Below, in pieces: positions 54,724 to 62,831 of a stretch of 64,000 bases of DNA. Source of the DNA: an uncultured Hyphomicrobiales bacterium (lineage in GTDB: Bacteria > Pseudomonadota > Alphaproteobacteria > Rhizobiales > Devosiaceae); NCBI GenBank assembly GCA_903842455.1, contig CAIMLX010000161.1:1-64000 (forward strand), written 5' to 3'. The notes beneath the pieces were generated by a model. The model saw nothing but the letters and a program-made list of their open reading frames with translations. It was not told the origin of the DNA and searched no databases. Within the stretch, counting starts at the first letter, position 1. Each line of letters opens with the position of its first letter. Position numbers and translations under genes: made by a program.

Positions 54724-54791
54724 GCCTAGCGGAACTGAGGAGAGGGGGTGTGCGCGGGTTGCGAGACCCCCTCTCCTCAGCTTCGCTAGGC
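54724..54791. repeat. intergenic inverted repeat (26-bp arms)
   Basis: Left arm 54724-54749 and right arm 54766-54791 are reverse complements with two mismatches out of 26, separated by 16 bases. The arms carry GAGGAGAGGGGGT and ACCCCCTCTCCTC. A further CCCCCACCGAGGGGGAGG block follows at about 54817. It sits between glmU and glmS, and looks like a dispersed REP-like or mobile intergenic element. Confidence 0.75.
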
Positions 54792-54886
54792 CGCTTTGCG
54801 ACCAGCTTCGCTATGCTCCCCCACCGAGGGGGAGGAGGCGCGACGGCCAGACTGTGCCACAAGACACCCCGCCAAGATTTGCATGT

Positions 54887-56242
54887 CTACTTCCCAGCTT
54901 TCGCGCGTTTGATGGCTTCGGCGCGGGCGCGGAGTTTTGGCGCGTAGCCGGGCTTGTTTTCCTGCCGGGCGCGGCTGATGGCCAGCGCTTCGGGCTCGAC
55001 GTCCTGGTTGATGGTGCTGCCTGATGCCGTGTAGGCGCGGTCGCCCACCGTGACCGGGGCGACCAGCGAGGTGTGGGAGCCGATGAACACGTCCTCGCCG
55101 ATGACGGTCTTCGACTTGTTCACGCCATCGTAGTTGGAGGTGATGGTGCCAGCGCCGATATTGGTGCGGGCGCCGATCTCGGCATCGCCGAGATAGCTCA
55201 GGTGGCCGGCCTTCACGCCGTCGCCGAGCGTTGATTTCTTGACCTCGACGAAGTTGCCGAGGTGGACGTTCTCGCCCAGGGTGGCGCCGCCACGGATGCG
55301 GGCGAACGGGCCAATGCTGGCGCCCTGCCCGATCACAGCATCCTCGATGTCGCAGAAGGCGCGGATCTCGACGCCATCGCCGATCTTCACGCCAGGGCCG
55401 AAGACGACGTTGGGGAAGATGGTGACGTCGCGGCCGATCTCGGTGTCGTAGCTGAAGTAGACGCTGTCGGGGTCGCGCAGGGTGACGCCAGCGCGCATGA
55501 AATCGTCGCGGCGGAGCTGCTGGAACTGCGCTTCGGCCTGGGCGAGCTTGCGGCGATCATCGACGCCGATGACCTCGTTGGCGTCGGCCTCGACGAACTC
55601 GACGCGGCGGCCGTCGGCATTGGCGAGCTCGACGGCGTCAGTGAGGTAGAATTCGCCCTTGAGGTTGGCATTGCCGATGCGATCGATCACCGAGCGCAGG
55701 GTAGCGGCGCGAAAACCCATGATGCCGGAATTGCAGAGGCCGACCTGGCGTTCGGCCTCGGTGGCATCCTTGTGCTCGCGGATGGCGAGGAGGCGGCCGT
55801 TCTCGGTGAGCAAGCGGCCATAGCCGGTGGTATCGACGGGGCGGAAGCCGACGACGACGATGTCGGCGCCGGCATCGAGCCGCTCGGCGATGCCCGAGAG
55901 CGTCGCCTTCGAGACCAGCGGCGTATCGGCATAGAGCACGATGACGTGGCCGGCGGCATCCTTGTAGACCGCTTCGGCCTGGCGGACCGCATGGCCGGTG
56001 CCCTTGCGCTCATGCTGGGTAGCGAAGCTGGCGCTGGGGGCGATGCCGGCCACCATCTGTTGCACCGCGTCGTGGCCGGGGCCGATGACCACGGCAAGCG
56101 AGGTGCTGCCAGCGGCGACGGCGGTGCGGACGGCGTGGCCGACCATGGGCAGGCCGCCGACCTGGTGGAGGACCTTCGGGAGTGCCGATCGCATCCGGGT
56201 GCCTTCGCCGGCGGCAAGGATGATCGACAGCAGATCAGTCAT
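54887..56242 (-). CDS. glmU: bifunctional GlmU (N-acetylglucosamine-1-phosphate uridyltransferase/acetyltransferase)
   Basis: A 451-residue enzyme that acetylates glucosamine-1-phosphate and then forms UDP-GlcNAc. The N-terminal uridyltransferase has LAAGEGTRMRSALPKVLHQVGG and LYADTPL; the left-handed beta-helix acetyltransferase carries the hexapeptide repeats (FPNVVFGPGVKIGDGVEIRAF; IGARTNIGAGTITSNYDGVNKSKTVIGEDVFIGSH). Start 56242 is the family start; the open frame to 56410 is extra. It lies near glmS, same strand, separated by the repeat. Confidence 0.95.
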   Translation of the reverse strand: MTDLLSIILAAGEGTRMRSALPKVLHQVGGLPMVGHAVRTAVAAGSTSLAVVIGPGHDAVQQMVAGIAPSASFATQHERKGTGHAVRQAEAVYKDAAGHVIVLYADTPLVSKATLSGIAERLDAGADIVVVGFRPVDTTGYGRLLTENGRLLAIREHKDATEAERQVGLCNSGIMGFRAATLRSVIDRIGNANLKGEFYLTDAVELANADGRRVEFVEADANEVIGVDDRRKLAQAEAQFQQLRRDDFMRAGVTLRDPDSVYFSYDTEIGRDVTIFPNVVFGPGVKIGDGVEIRAFCDIEDAVIGQGASIGPFARIRGGATLGENVHLGNFVEVKKSTLGDGVKAGHLSYLGDAEIGARTNIGAGTITSNYDGVNKSKTVIGEDVFIGSHTSLVAPVTVGDRAYTASGSTINQDVEPEALAISRARQENKPGYAPKLRARAEAIKRAKAGK

Positions 56243-56395
56243 TGATGGTGGCCCCTGGCACCTGAAGCATTCCGGCGCTCGCTTCGCGCCCACGCGTCGC
56301 GGAATCGCGGTTTCCCCTGCGTTTATGGCACCAAGATGTTGGGAATCCGATAACGCGGTTAGCCAGTGGTAAACTGCGTTGCCGATTCGTGGCCG

Positions 56396-57196
56396 ATGGA
56401 GACCCCGCAAGTGAAGGCCGCCGACCAGTTCCGCTCCTCCGACGTCACCAAGTGGGGCATCACCGCCCTAGTCGTCTGGGGCATTGCGGTGCTGAGTGCA
56501 AACCTGAGCGGCCTGGTGCCGGCGGGCATCATGGCGTCGCTGCACGCCTCGCGGATCGAGGGCGCGACGATGAACCAGTTGCGCGCCCAAGTGGCGGCGC
56601 TGCAGGACGAAACGGCGCGCTCGAAGCGCGAGGCGAGCGAACTGCTGGCGCGTTTCAACATGAACGAGGATTCGACCAGTCTGGTGACCAAGCGGGTCGG
56701 CGCACTCGAAGCGAGCATCCCCAAGCTGGTGGAGCAACAACTGGCGAGCGCCAACATCCAGCGCGTCGATCCGACCGCGACGGGCTCAATCGAAGCGCCC
56801 ATCACCTTCGAGGTCGACGGGGGCACGGTGGAAGTGCGACAGGTTCCGCTGACGCCGGGGTCGCCGGACGTGAAGTTCAAGGCAATGCCGCTGGCGGCGG
56901 CAATGCCGGACGAACTGGAGCCCAGCGGCTCGGCGATGGGCGTGGGCCTCGGCTTTCCGGTGGCGGCAGACGAAGCGGAGCCGGCGTGGCAGGCGATGCT
57001 GGCCGATGCGGGCACCATGCTGATGGGGCTCAAGCCGGTGCTGGCGGAAGCCGACGGCACGCCCAACAAGCTGATCATCGCCGGACCCATTACCGACAAG
57101 GCATCGGCGCTCGACCTGTGCAAGCGGCTGGACCTGCAGGGCATTCCCTGCCAGGCCCTGCCCTATGCCGGCGCGCCGCTGCCGCTGCTGAACTGA
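56396..57196 (+). CDS. membrane-anchored protein with coiled coil and SPOR-like C-terminus
   Basis: A 266-residue protein, not firmly assigned. After about 18 cytoplasmic residues there is one hydrophobic segment (TALVVWGIAVLSANLSGLVP), then a coiled-coil-like region (MNQLRAQVAALQDETARSKREASELLARF), and a C-terminal stretch (LIIAGPITDKASALDLCKRLDLQGIPCQALPY) resembling an SPOR domain, which binds bare peptidoglycan. The ATG at 56396 is chosen over 56366 because the first ten residues of the longer form are not typical. It is divergent from glmU and precedes the tRNA. Confidence 0.65.
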   Translation: METPQVKAADQFRSSDVTKWGITALVVWGIAVLSANLSGLVPAGIMASLHASRIEGATMNQLRAQVAALQDETARSKREASELLARFNMNEDSTSLVTKRVGALEASIPKLVEQQLASANIQRVDPTATGSIEAPITFEVDGGTVEVRQVPLTPGSPDVKFKAMPLAAAMPDELEPSGSAMGVGLGFPVAADEAEPAWQAMLADAGTMLMGLKPVLAEADGTPNKLIIAGPITDKASALDLCKRLDLQGIPCQALPYAGAPLPLLN

Positions 57197-57300
57197 CGCG
57201 GGGCCTTCGGCGGCCTGCCCCGCCCGCGATTGCGATTGACAGGCGGGGCACAATCCCTATGTTCCGCGCCGTTCCACCAAGGCCGCAACCGGCCGTTCGG

Positions 57301-57375
57301 GCGCCCGTAGCTCAGTGGTAGAGCATCCGACTTTTAATCGGATGGTCGATGGTTCGAATCCATCCGGGCGTACCA
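57301..57375 (+). tRNA. tRNA-Lys (anticodon TTT)
   Basis: A full cloverleaf: acceptor GCGCCCG pairs with CGGGCGT, D-arm AGCTCAGTGGTAGAGC, anticodon arm ATCCGACTTTTAATCGGAT with anticodon TTT, T-arm GATGGTTCGAATCCATC. The CCA end is encoded (57373-57375). The variable loop is short. It stands alone between protein genes. Confidence 0.97.
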
Positions 57376-57438
57376 CTGGAACCGTTCCCCCGACCGCGGC
57401 GCCAGTTTTGGGCAGCATTGTGCAAGGCAGGAGACGCC

Positions 57439-57855
57439 ATGAGCCTATTCGACAAGGTTTCCAACGCCATCTCGCAGGGATCGGGGAAGGCAGTGACGTT
57501 CGTCGCGGCCTGCGGGCTGATCGTCGCCTGGGGCGTGTCGGGGCCGTTCTTCGGGTTTTCCGAGACGTGGCAACTGGTGGTGAACACGGCGACCACGGTC
57601 ATCACCTTCCTCATGGTGTTCGTCCTGCAGCACACGCAGAACCGCGACGGCGAGGCGGTTCAGGCGAAGCTCGACGAGCTGATCCTGCACGTGAAGCACG
57701 CGGATAACAGGCTGATCGGAGCAGAGCGGCTGGACGTCAAGGAACTGCACAAGCTGCGCGAACTGATCGCGGCGCAGGTGGAGCGAGGCAGGCACAGGCT
57801 CGAGGAGATCGACGCCACCGCCTCGCGGCTCAAGGCGCGCCGAAGCGACGAATAA
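57439..57855 (+). CDS. low-affinity iron permease family protein
   Basis: A 138-residue protein of the low-affinity iron permease (Fet4-like) family. Two helices (VTFVAACGLIVAWGVSG and TATTVITFLMVFVLQHTQNRDG) are followed by a charged C-terminal helix (RLDVKELHKLRELIAAQVERG). QNRDGEAVQAKLDELI is the family signature. Iron uptake is not proven for bacterial members. ATG 57439 has GGCAGGAG upstream; a longer open frame from 57349 covers tRNA sequence and is not used. Confidence 0.87.
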   Translation: MSLFDKVSNAISQGSGKAVTFVAACGLIVAWGVSGPFFGFSETWQLVVNTATTVITFLMVFVLQHTQNRDGEAVQAKLDELILHVKHADNRLIGAERLDVKELHKLRELIAAQVERGRHRLEEIDATASRLKARRSDE

Positions 57856-57927
57856 GTACTTCCCGCGCGCAACCATTTCGCCGCAGCGACACTTCTTTGT
57901 GAACCAAACGCGTCAAAGGAGTGTCGA

Positions 57928-58002
57928 ATGAACGGCGTCATTTATCTCGTCGGCCTGGTTGTAGTGGTCCTGGCCATCCTGTCCTTCTTCGGTCTGCGTT
58001 GA
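57928..58002 (+). CDS. 24-residue single-helix membrane protein
   Basis: A very small ORF: MNGVIYLVGLVVVVLAILSF and then FGLR. AAAGGAG lies six bases before the ATG. It is one hydrophobic helix, probably inserted in the inner membrane. It precedes a 299-residue membrane protein by 11 bases. Function unknown, but similar 24-25-residue proteins are frequent in this order, as I recall. Confidence 0.75.
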   Translation: MNGVIYLVGLVVVVLAILSFFGLR

Positions 58003-58013
58003 GGTCGTCGGTT

Positions 58014-58913
58014 ATGAGCGATCTTGCGCAAATGGACGTCGTCGTCTCGCCAGAGGCGGACGACAAGACGTCATATGTAGACTGGCCCGCGATCATTGCG
58101 GGTATCGTGCTGGCTTCGGCGATCTCGCTGGTGTTGCTCACCTTCGGGTCGGCGCTGGGGCTGAGCTTCATCAACTTCCGGGCCGGCGAAAACGTGCTGC
58201 CGATCTGGGTAGCGATTGCGGCGGCAAGCTGGCTGCTCTGGGTGCAGGTGTCGGCCTTCATGGCGGGTTCCTACCTCACGGGTCGGCTTCGCAAGCGGCA
58301 CCACGATGCGACCGAGCATGAGTCGGACGTGCGTGATGGTGCGCATGGACTGATCGTCTGGGCCGGTGGCCTGGTAGTCGGTGCAATCATCGCGGCGGGC
58401 GGCGTTTCGGCGGTCGCGAATGCTGTCGGTTCGGCGGCATCGACGCTGACGACGGCCGCGTCCAACGTTGCGGACGATGCCGCGGCAATGGATCCGAGCG
58501 CCTACTTTGTCGATACGCTGTTCCGGCCGGGTGCCGATGCGGCTCCCGTGGCTCCGGGCACCGACACTTCGGCGCAGCGGGCAGAGGCCGGACGGATCGT
58601 GGCGCAGGGCGCCCTCGAAGGTTCTGTCTCCGAGGCCGACCGCGCATATCTGGGGCAGCTGGTGTCGCAGACGACAGGCATGCCGGCTGACCAGGCCAAT
58701 GCCCGGGTCGGTGAGGTGATGACCGCGATCGACAACGCCAAGGCCGAGGCCGAGCAGGTTGCCGAGGATGCCCGGCGGACCGGTGTGCTCGCGGCCTTCC
58801 TAACGGCGGCTTCGCTGCTGGTCAGCGCTGCGGCAGCCTTCTGGGCGGCCCAGAAGGGCGGCAACCATCGCGACAAGGGGACTGCGTTCCCCGAAATGTT
58901 CCGGCGCTACTAA
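58014..58913 (+). CDS. conserved membrane protein, function unknown
   Basis: A 299-residue inner-membrane protein. Helices are near residues 24-48 (DWPAIIAGIVLASAISLVLLTFGS), 62-85, 113-138 (LIVWAGGLVVGAIIAAGGVSAVAN) and 250-272 (GVLAAFLTAASLLVSAAAAFWAA). A large Ala/Asp-rich loop lies between the third and last. The YVDWPAIIAG start is typical of a Hyphomicrobiales family with no assigned role, as I recall. ATG 58014 is 11 bases after the small ORF; the frame from 57921 is read-through. Four genes from 57928 to 59003 form one unit ending at a terminator. Confidence 0.8.
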   Translation: MSDLAQMDVVVSPEADDKTSYVDWPAIIAGIVLASAISLVLLTFGSALGLSFINFRAGENVLPIWVAIAAASWLLWVQVSAFMAGSYLTGRLRKRHHDATEHESDVRDGAHGLIVWAGGLVVGAIIAAGGVSAVANAVGSAASTLTTAASNVADDAAAMDPSAYFVDTLFRPGADAAPVAPGTDTSAQRAEAGRIVAQGALEGSVSEADRAYLGQLVSQTTGMPADQANARVGEVMTAIDNAKAEAEQVAEDARRTGVLAAFLTAASLLVSAAAAFWAAQKGGNHRDKGTAFPEMFRRY

Positions 58914-58925
58914 GGAGAACGCACC

Positions 58926-59003
58926 ATGTTTCGCGCACTTGGACTGTGGATGCTGGGGATCCCGATCTGGCTGATCATCATCATCTTCCTGTTCATCAAC
59001 TGA
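58926..59003 (+). CDS. 25-residue single-helix membrane protein
   Basis: A tiny ORF: MFRALGLWMLGIPIWLIIII, then FLFIN. AAGGAG lies 9 bases upstream. One hydrophobic helix of about 18 residues. It follows the 299-residue membrane protein by 12 bases and is followed directly by a terminator. Function unknown. Confidence 0.75.
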   Translation: MFRALGLWMLGIPIWLIIIIFLFIN

Positions 59004-59009
59004 ACAGCC

Positions 59010-59036
59010 GAGGCGGACCCCAGGGTCCGCCTCTTT
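59010..59036 (+). terminator. rho-independent terminator
   Basis: An 11-bp stem GAGGCGGACCC / GGGTCCGCCTC with a 2-base loop and TTT, six bases past the tiny membrane-protein stop. It may also act for the convergent gene ending at 59041. Confidence 0.85.
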
Positions 59037-59040
59037 CGTT

Positions 59041-59262
59041 TCAGGCAGCGCGACGGGGAGCAGCCCAGATGCGGCGCGGGGAGCCGCCCTCGTCGCTGAC
59101 AAAGACTTCGGACCGGCGGTCCGCGTCCCCATAGGTAATGGCGATGCGGACCGCCTCGATCTGAGCCTCGTCGCGGGTCGTGAACGGGCCGTAGGCCTTG
59201 CCTTCGCAGTCGACCCACCACTGTCCCATACTGTAAATGACGATGAACCAGCAGGTTCGCAT
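59041..59262 (-). CDS. small conserved hypothetical protein (DUF2188-like fold possible)
   Basis: A 73-residue soluble protein. It begins MRTCWFIVIYSMGQWWVDCEG and has YGPFTTRDEAQIEAVRIAITY, a pattern seen in small DUF2188-like proteins. GGGAG precedes the ATG. No function can be assigned. Confidence 0.6.
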   Translation of the reverse strand: MRTCWFIVIYSMGQWWVDCEGKAYGPFTTRDEAQIEAVRIAITYGDADRRSEVFVSDEGGSPRRIWAAPRRAA

Positions 59263-59320
59263 GTCCGCTCCCTTTCATGTTGCGAGGGGGCAACCGTGCC
59301 GCGTGGCAGAAGGTTGCGGT

Positions 59321-59701
59321 TCAGCGCCCCGCCGCGGTGCGTTCCGCACCGGTCAGCGGCGAGAACAGCCGGGCGATGCGTGCCGCACCGATCCCGTCGT
59401 CAAGGCACGCAAACGCTTCGGCGAAACACGGCTCGGGGCCGATATCGGCCTGGAGGCTGGCGATGGGTATATGAGTCTCGGCCTGCTGCCACGCCCGATC
59501 GGCAGAGAATGAATAGCTGACGATCAGCGTAAGGCGGCGACCCGGCAGGTCGGGCTGCAACTGTACGAGCAGATACGGGCATCGGGCCGCATGGCGCGCG
59601 AGGAAGCGGAGCTTCTGGCGCTCGAAGGCGGCGGTGATCTCGCCGACAGGACCGGCGGCTACGGGAAGTTGGATGGTCGGCTCTCGTCGCTTGCCAGACA
59701 T
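59321..59701 (-). CDS. hypothetical protein, unrecognised
   Basis: A 126-residue protein with normal codon use for this genome (third positions mostly G or C) and GGGAG upstream. The central strand-rich part reads CPYLLVQLQPDLPGRRLTLIVSYSFS, followed by helices. There is no signal peptide or membrane segment. I do not recognise a family. It stands alone between the small gene at 59041 and the methionine aminopeptidase gene. Confidence 0.55.
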   Translation of the reverse strand: MSGKRREPTIQLPVAAGPVGEITAAFERQKLRFLARHAARCPYLLVQLQPDLPGRRLTLIVSYSFSADRAWQQAETHIPIASLQADIGPEPCFAEAFACLDDGIGAARIARLFSPLTGAERTAAGR

Positions 59702-59974
59702 CGGGTGGCTCCCGTCGGGTCTTCAGGAGCATTTCACGCTAGGTCGCCAGTATGGCTGGGCAACGGCTCAATTGGGGCGGAAGCGCGATGGGGGCAATTG
59801 TAACGAAATCGCAACCGGTCGCGGTTGGCGACGTTAGACGAACGAAGCGATGCGCCCGCGTGCCAACTGGCCGCGATGGAGAAGAGGAACAGGGCGATTT
59901 TGCCAGTTTCCCGCCCTGGCCAACGAAACGGCAGACGAGCCTCTCACCTGTCCGCGGCGTATCGCTTCACCCCC

Positions 59975-60727
59975 TCAGGCGGTCGTGACGACCAGGGCGC
60001 CGCGCCTGGTGGCGACGATGGTGTGCTCGAACTGCACGGTCGGCGCTGCAGGGTCGGCCCAAAGGGTGAAGCCGTCCTCAGGCTCGGCATCGATCGCGTA
60101 GCGGGCGCCCAGCGACAGGAAGGGCTCGACGGTGAAGACGAGGCCATCGGTGATGCGGCGGCGCTCCTTGCGATCGGGCCAGGTGGAAATTTCGCCTGGT
60201 TCGTCGTGCAGCGAGTTGCCGACGCCGTGGCTCGCGAGGTTCTCGATGAGGGTATAGCGGTGCTTCTTCGCAAAGGCGCCGATGGCGTTGCCGATATCGG
60301 CGAAGGCGCCGCCGGACTTGACCGCGCGGATGCCCTCCCACATGGCGCGCTTGCCGTCGCGGCAGAGCGCGGCGAGCTTCGGATCGGCGGTGGGCACGAC
60401 GAAAGACGCGCCGGTGTCGGCGAAGACGCCGCTCAGCTCGGCCGAGACGTCGATGTTGACGAGGTCGCCCGCGGCGATGACGCGGCCGCCCGGGATGCCG
60501 TGGGCCACGACTTCGTTGACCGAGATGCAGGAAGCACCGGGAAACCCGTAGGTGATTTCGGGTGCCGAGCGGGCGCCGTGTTCGTCGAGGACCGCGCGGA
60601 CGATGGCATCGAGCTCGGCGGTTGTGATGCCGGGGCGGAGCGCATCGGCGGCCTTGTCGCGGGCGATGGCGCAGACCCGGCCAATGGCCTTGAGGGCCTC
60701 GAGTTCGTCGTCGGTGGTAATGGTCAT
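59975..60727 (-). CDS. map: methionine aminopeptidase, type I
   Basis: A 250-residue cytoplasmic metalloprotease that removes the initiator methionine. All five metal ligands are visible: Asp in VNIDVSA, Asp in GVFADTGASF, His in ASHGVGNSLHDEP, Glu in FTVEPFLS and Glu in VQFEHTIVA. The N-terminal zinc-finger extension of longer forms is missing. GHGIG is replaced by SHGVG. A fairly divergent copy, so possibly not the only map in the genome. Confidence 0.93.
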   Translation of the reverse strand: MTITTDDELEALKAIGRVCAIARDKAADALRPGITTAELDAIVRAVLDEHGARSAPEITYGFPGASCISVNEVVAHGIPGGRVIAAGDLVNIDVSAELSGVFADTGASFVVPTADPKLAALCRDGKRAMWEGIRAVKSGGAFADIGNAIGAFAKKHRYTLIENLASHGVGNSLHDEPGEISTWPDRKERRRITDGLVFTVEPFLSLGARYAIDAEPEDGFTLWADPAAPTVQFEHTIVATRRGALVVTTA

Positions 60728-60784
60728 TTCGGCGTTTTGCGCCGGGTTTACGGCGGCGTCAACGGCGCCGCGGATACAAAAGTG

Positions 60785-60814
60785 CCGGCCCCGCCGGGAG
60801 AAACGCGGGGCCGG
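60785..60814 (-). terminator. probable terminator of the Spy-like gene
   Basis: A perfect 10-bp stem CCGGCCCCGC / GCGGGGCCGG with a 10-base loop, followed on the minus strand by CACTTTTG. The T-run is short, so termination may be partial. It lies 19 bases past the stop of the gene at 60834. Confidence 0.65.
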
Positions 60815-60833
60815 GCGTCGTGGTGGCGCCGGG

Positions 60834-61547
60834 TTAGCCGGCGGTCACCGCCGAGGTGGGTTCGGTGGACAGGTCGATCATGCTGTGACGGCCATCGTGA
60901 CGGCCCTTGCCACGGCCACGCTCGTCACCGCGATCGTCGCGGCGGCTGGCGCGGTCGTCACCACGGTCATCGCCGCGCAGGCCGCGGTGCTGGCCGGCCA
61001 GCGGCAGCAATGCCGCCTTCTGGGTGTCGTCGAGGCTGTCGTAGAGCGCCTCGAAACTCGGCAGCACGGCATTGAGCGCTTCAAGCGAGGCGGTCTGGCG
61101 GATCTGGCGGTTCTTCATCATGGTCAAAGCATCCGGTCCGGTGCCGGTGGCGGCGGGCTGCACCATGGCACAGGCTTCGGCGAAGCTGGTCTGCGCGGTC
61201 AGCGCGGCGGCCTTGTAGTCATCGAACAGCGGCTGCTGCTCGTTGGTGAGCTTCAGCTGGGTGGCGAGATCGCCTAGCCGGGTCTCGAGGCGGGTAGCGC
61301 CGTCGGTGCTGCAGATCAGGCCGGCAATGCCACCACGCTTGTCGGCGCGATGTTCAGCGCGATGCTCGCCGCGACGCTCACCCCTGGCACCGGCGGGACG
61401 CTGGCCACCATTGTCGTCGGCCTGGGCCATCGGGGGCGCATCGGCGGGGGCGCCCACATCCTGGGCGAAAACGGTCGGGGCGAGCAGCGTCAGGCTCATG
61501 AGCCCGGCGAAGCCGGTGGCAAGAAGCAGGCGGGGCGACATGGTCAT
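60834..61547 (-). CDS. Spy/CpxP-like periplasmic protein (LTXXQ motif)
   Basis: A 237-residue secreted protein. The signal peptide is MTMSPRLLLATGFAGLMSLT with cleavage after VFAQ-type sequence. An Arg/Glu/His-rich linker follows (RGERRGEHRAEHRADKRGG). The helical middle resembles Spy/CpxP chaperone-like proteins: LATQLKLTNEQQPLFDDYK and LDDTQKAALLPLAGQH, the LTxxQ-type repeats. The C-terminus is a striking low-complexity Arg/Asp/Gly tail (RGDDRGDDRASRRDDRGDERG). ATG 61547 is used; an ATG at 61541 is near. Confidence 0.8.
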   Translation of the reverse strand: MTMSPRLLLATGFAGLMSLTLLAPTVFAQDVGAPADAPPMAQADDNGGQRPAGARGERRGEHRAEHRADKRGGIAGLICSTDGATRLETRLGDLATQLKLTNEQQPLFDDYKAAALTAQTSFAEACAMVQPAATGTGPDALTMMKNRQIRQTASLEALNAVLPSFEALYDSLDDTQKAALLPLAGQHRGLRGDDRGDDRASRRDDRGDERGRGKGRHDGRHSMIDLSTEPTSAVTAG

Positions 61548-61697
61548 TGTAGTCTTCCTCTGTGCTGGCCGGCTTGGGCAGGCCGGCTCTTTCGCTGCGG
61601 TGTCGCTGCGATGTGAGTGCAACTAACCATTCGAAGCTGTCGGCGACCTTGCGGGGTAGAGGATTTTTCGTAAGCCTCGCGACAGGTTGGCGGGACC

Positions 61698-62780
61698 GTG
61701 CGCCCCGTCATCCGGGCTGAACCAGCGTTCTGCAGCCTGCTGCGGCACTGGCCAAGGGAGTTGAGGAAGGCGCTATCCGATGGCGTTGACGACTGCCCGT
61801 TTCTGTGGCCCTTGAGCGTCCGGGGGGCACGTCCGTTCATGCCATCGTTCTTCTTTCATGAGCTGTTTTCCGATCCTTTCGTCTTTGTGGTGCCGGTAGG
61901 CTGGGATTTTTTCCATGGCCTTGCGCATTGCCGCGAGCGGGCCGGTGGACGTCCATTTCACGTGGTGATGCCGACCCAGTGGGACGTGACCGCCACGCGC
62001 GAGGAATATGCCCGCATCTGGACCAAGACCCGGCATATCTGTCCGGAGGCCACGATGCTGTGGCTCGTTCCCCGGCACAGCGATGCCGAGCTGCTTGCGA
62101 GCATGGGTATCGATGTCATGCACTGCCACAAGAACGCGTTTCTCGACGAAACGATCTTCCGGCCCGACAAGAACGCGACCAAGCGCTACAGCGCGGCTTT
62201 CAGTGCCAACTCCGCTGCCTTCAAGCGGCACGAACTGGCGTGGGGCGTCGAGCGTCTGGCGCTCGTGACCTACATCTTCCCTGGGGCAGAGAGCCTTGAG
62301 CTGGTGAAGGGGTACCGTGATCTCGCTTACAGCAACTACGACCGCGAAACGAACACCATGACCTCGCTCTCTGCCAACGGGGTCGCCGCGGTGCTGACAC
62401 AGGCGCAGTGCGGCCTGATGCTCTCGCAGGTGGAAGGTGGCAACTACGCTTCGGCCGAGTACATGCTTTGCGGCCTGCCGGTGATAACCACACCGTCAAC
62501 CGGCGGTCGGCATGAGCTTTGGGATTCCCGCCAGGTCCGGGTGGTTGCGCCGACGCCGGCGGCAGTCGAAGCGGGTGTCGCTCAGTGCCTCGACTGGCCA
62601 GTCGATCCGGAAGAACTGCACGCGCTGGCGCTCGCAAAGGCCATACCCCACCGTCGCCGCCTGCTGGACTGGCTGAGCCGTGTGATCGAACGCGATGCGC
62701 ACGCAATGGCGAACGCCAATGCGTGGCTGCCGAGCTTCCGCGACAAGCTGCGCGCGCTTCATCAGGCCAGCCCGGCGTGA
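61698..62780 (+). CDS. glycosyltransferase-like protein (GT4-type C-terminal domain)
   Basis: A protein of 360 residues if started at the GTG 61698; an ATG at 61839 gives 313 residues, and a TTG at 61759 lies between. The start is uncertain. The C-terminal half has the nucleotide-sugar region (GLMLSQVEGGNYASAEYMLCGLPVITTPSTGGRHE), where Glu residues fit the GT4 E-x7-E pattern. The N-terminal half (VMPTQWDVTATREEYARIWTKTRHICPEATMLWLVPRHSD) is not recognised. It is likely involved in surface polysaccharide. It is followed after 51 bases by another glycosyltransferase-like gene. Confidence 0.65.
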   Translation: MRPVIRAEPAFCSLLRHWPRELRKALSDGVDDCPFLWPLSVRGARPFMPSFFFHELFSDPFVFVVPVGWDFFHGLAHCRERAGGRPFHVVMPTQWDVTATREEYARIWTKTRHICPEATMLWLVPRHSDAELLASMGIDVMHCHKNAFLDETIFRPDKNATKRYSAAFSANSAAFKRHELAWGVERLALVTYIFPGAESLELVKGYRDLAYSNYDRETNTMTSLSANGVAAVLTQAQCGLMLSQVEGGNYASAEYMLCGLPVITTPSTGGRHELWDSRQVRVVAPTPAAVEAGVAQCLDWPVDPEELHALALAKAIPHRRRLLDWLSRVIERDAHAMANANAWLPSFRDKLRALHQASPA

Positions 62781-62831
62781 CGGGGGAACGGGCAATCCCG
62801 TAATACTGAACGAAGCACGCGAGGGCGCGGC

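Noticed and set aside
54636-54886. A glmS ribozyme or riboswitch upstream of glmS
   Set aside because: The region is a repetitive inverted-repeat element, without the ribozyme core; such ribozymes are typical of Gram-positive bacteria.
52734-54947. A 737-codon open frame on the plus strand opposite glmS
   Set aside because: It mirrors glmS codon structure, has no recognisable domain, and GlmS is complete on the other strand. High GC content produces such long antisense frames.
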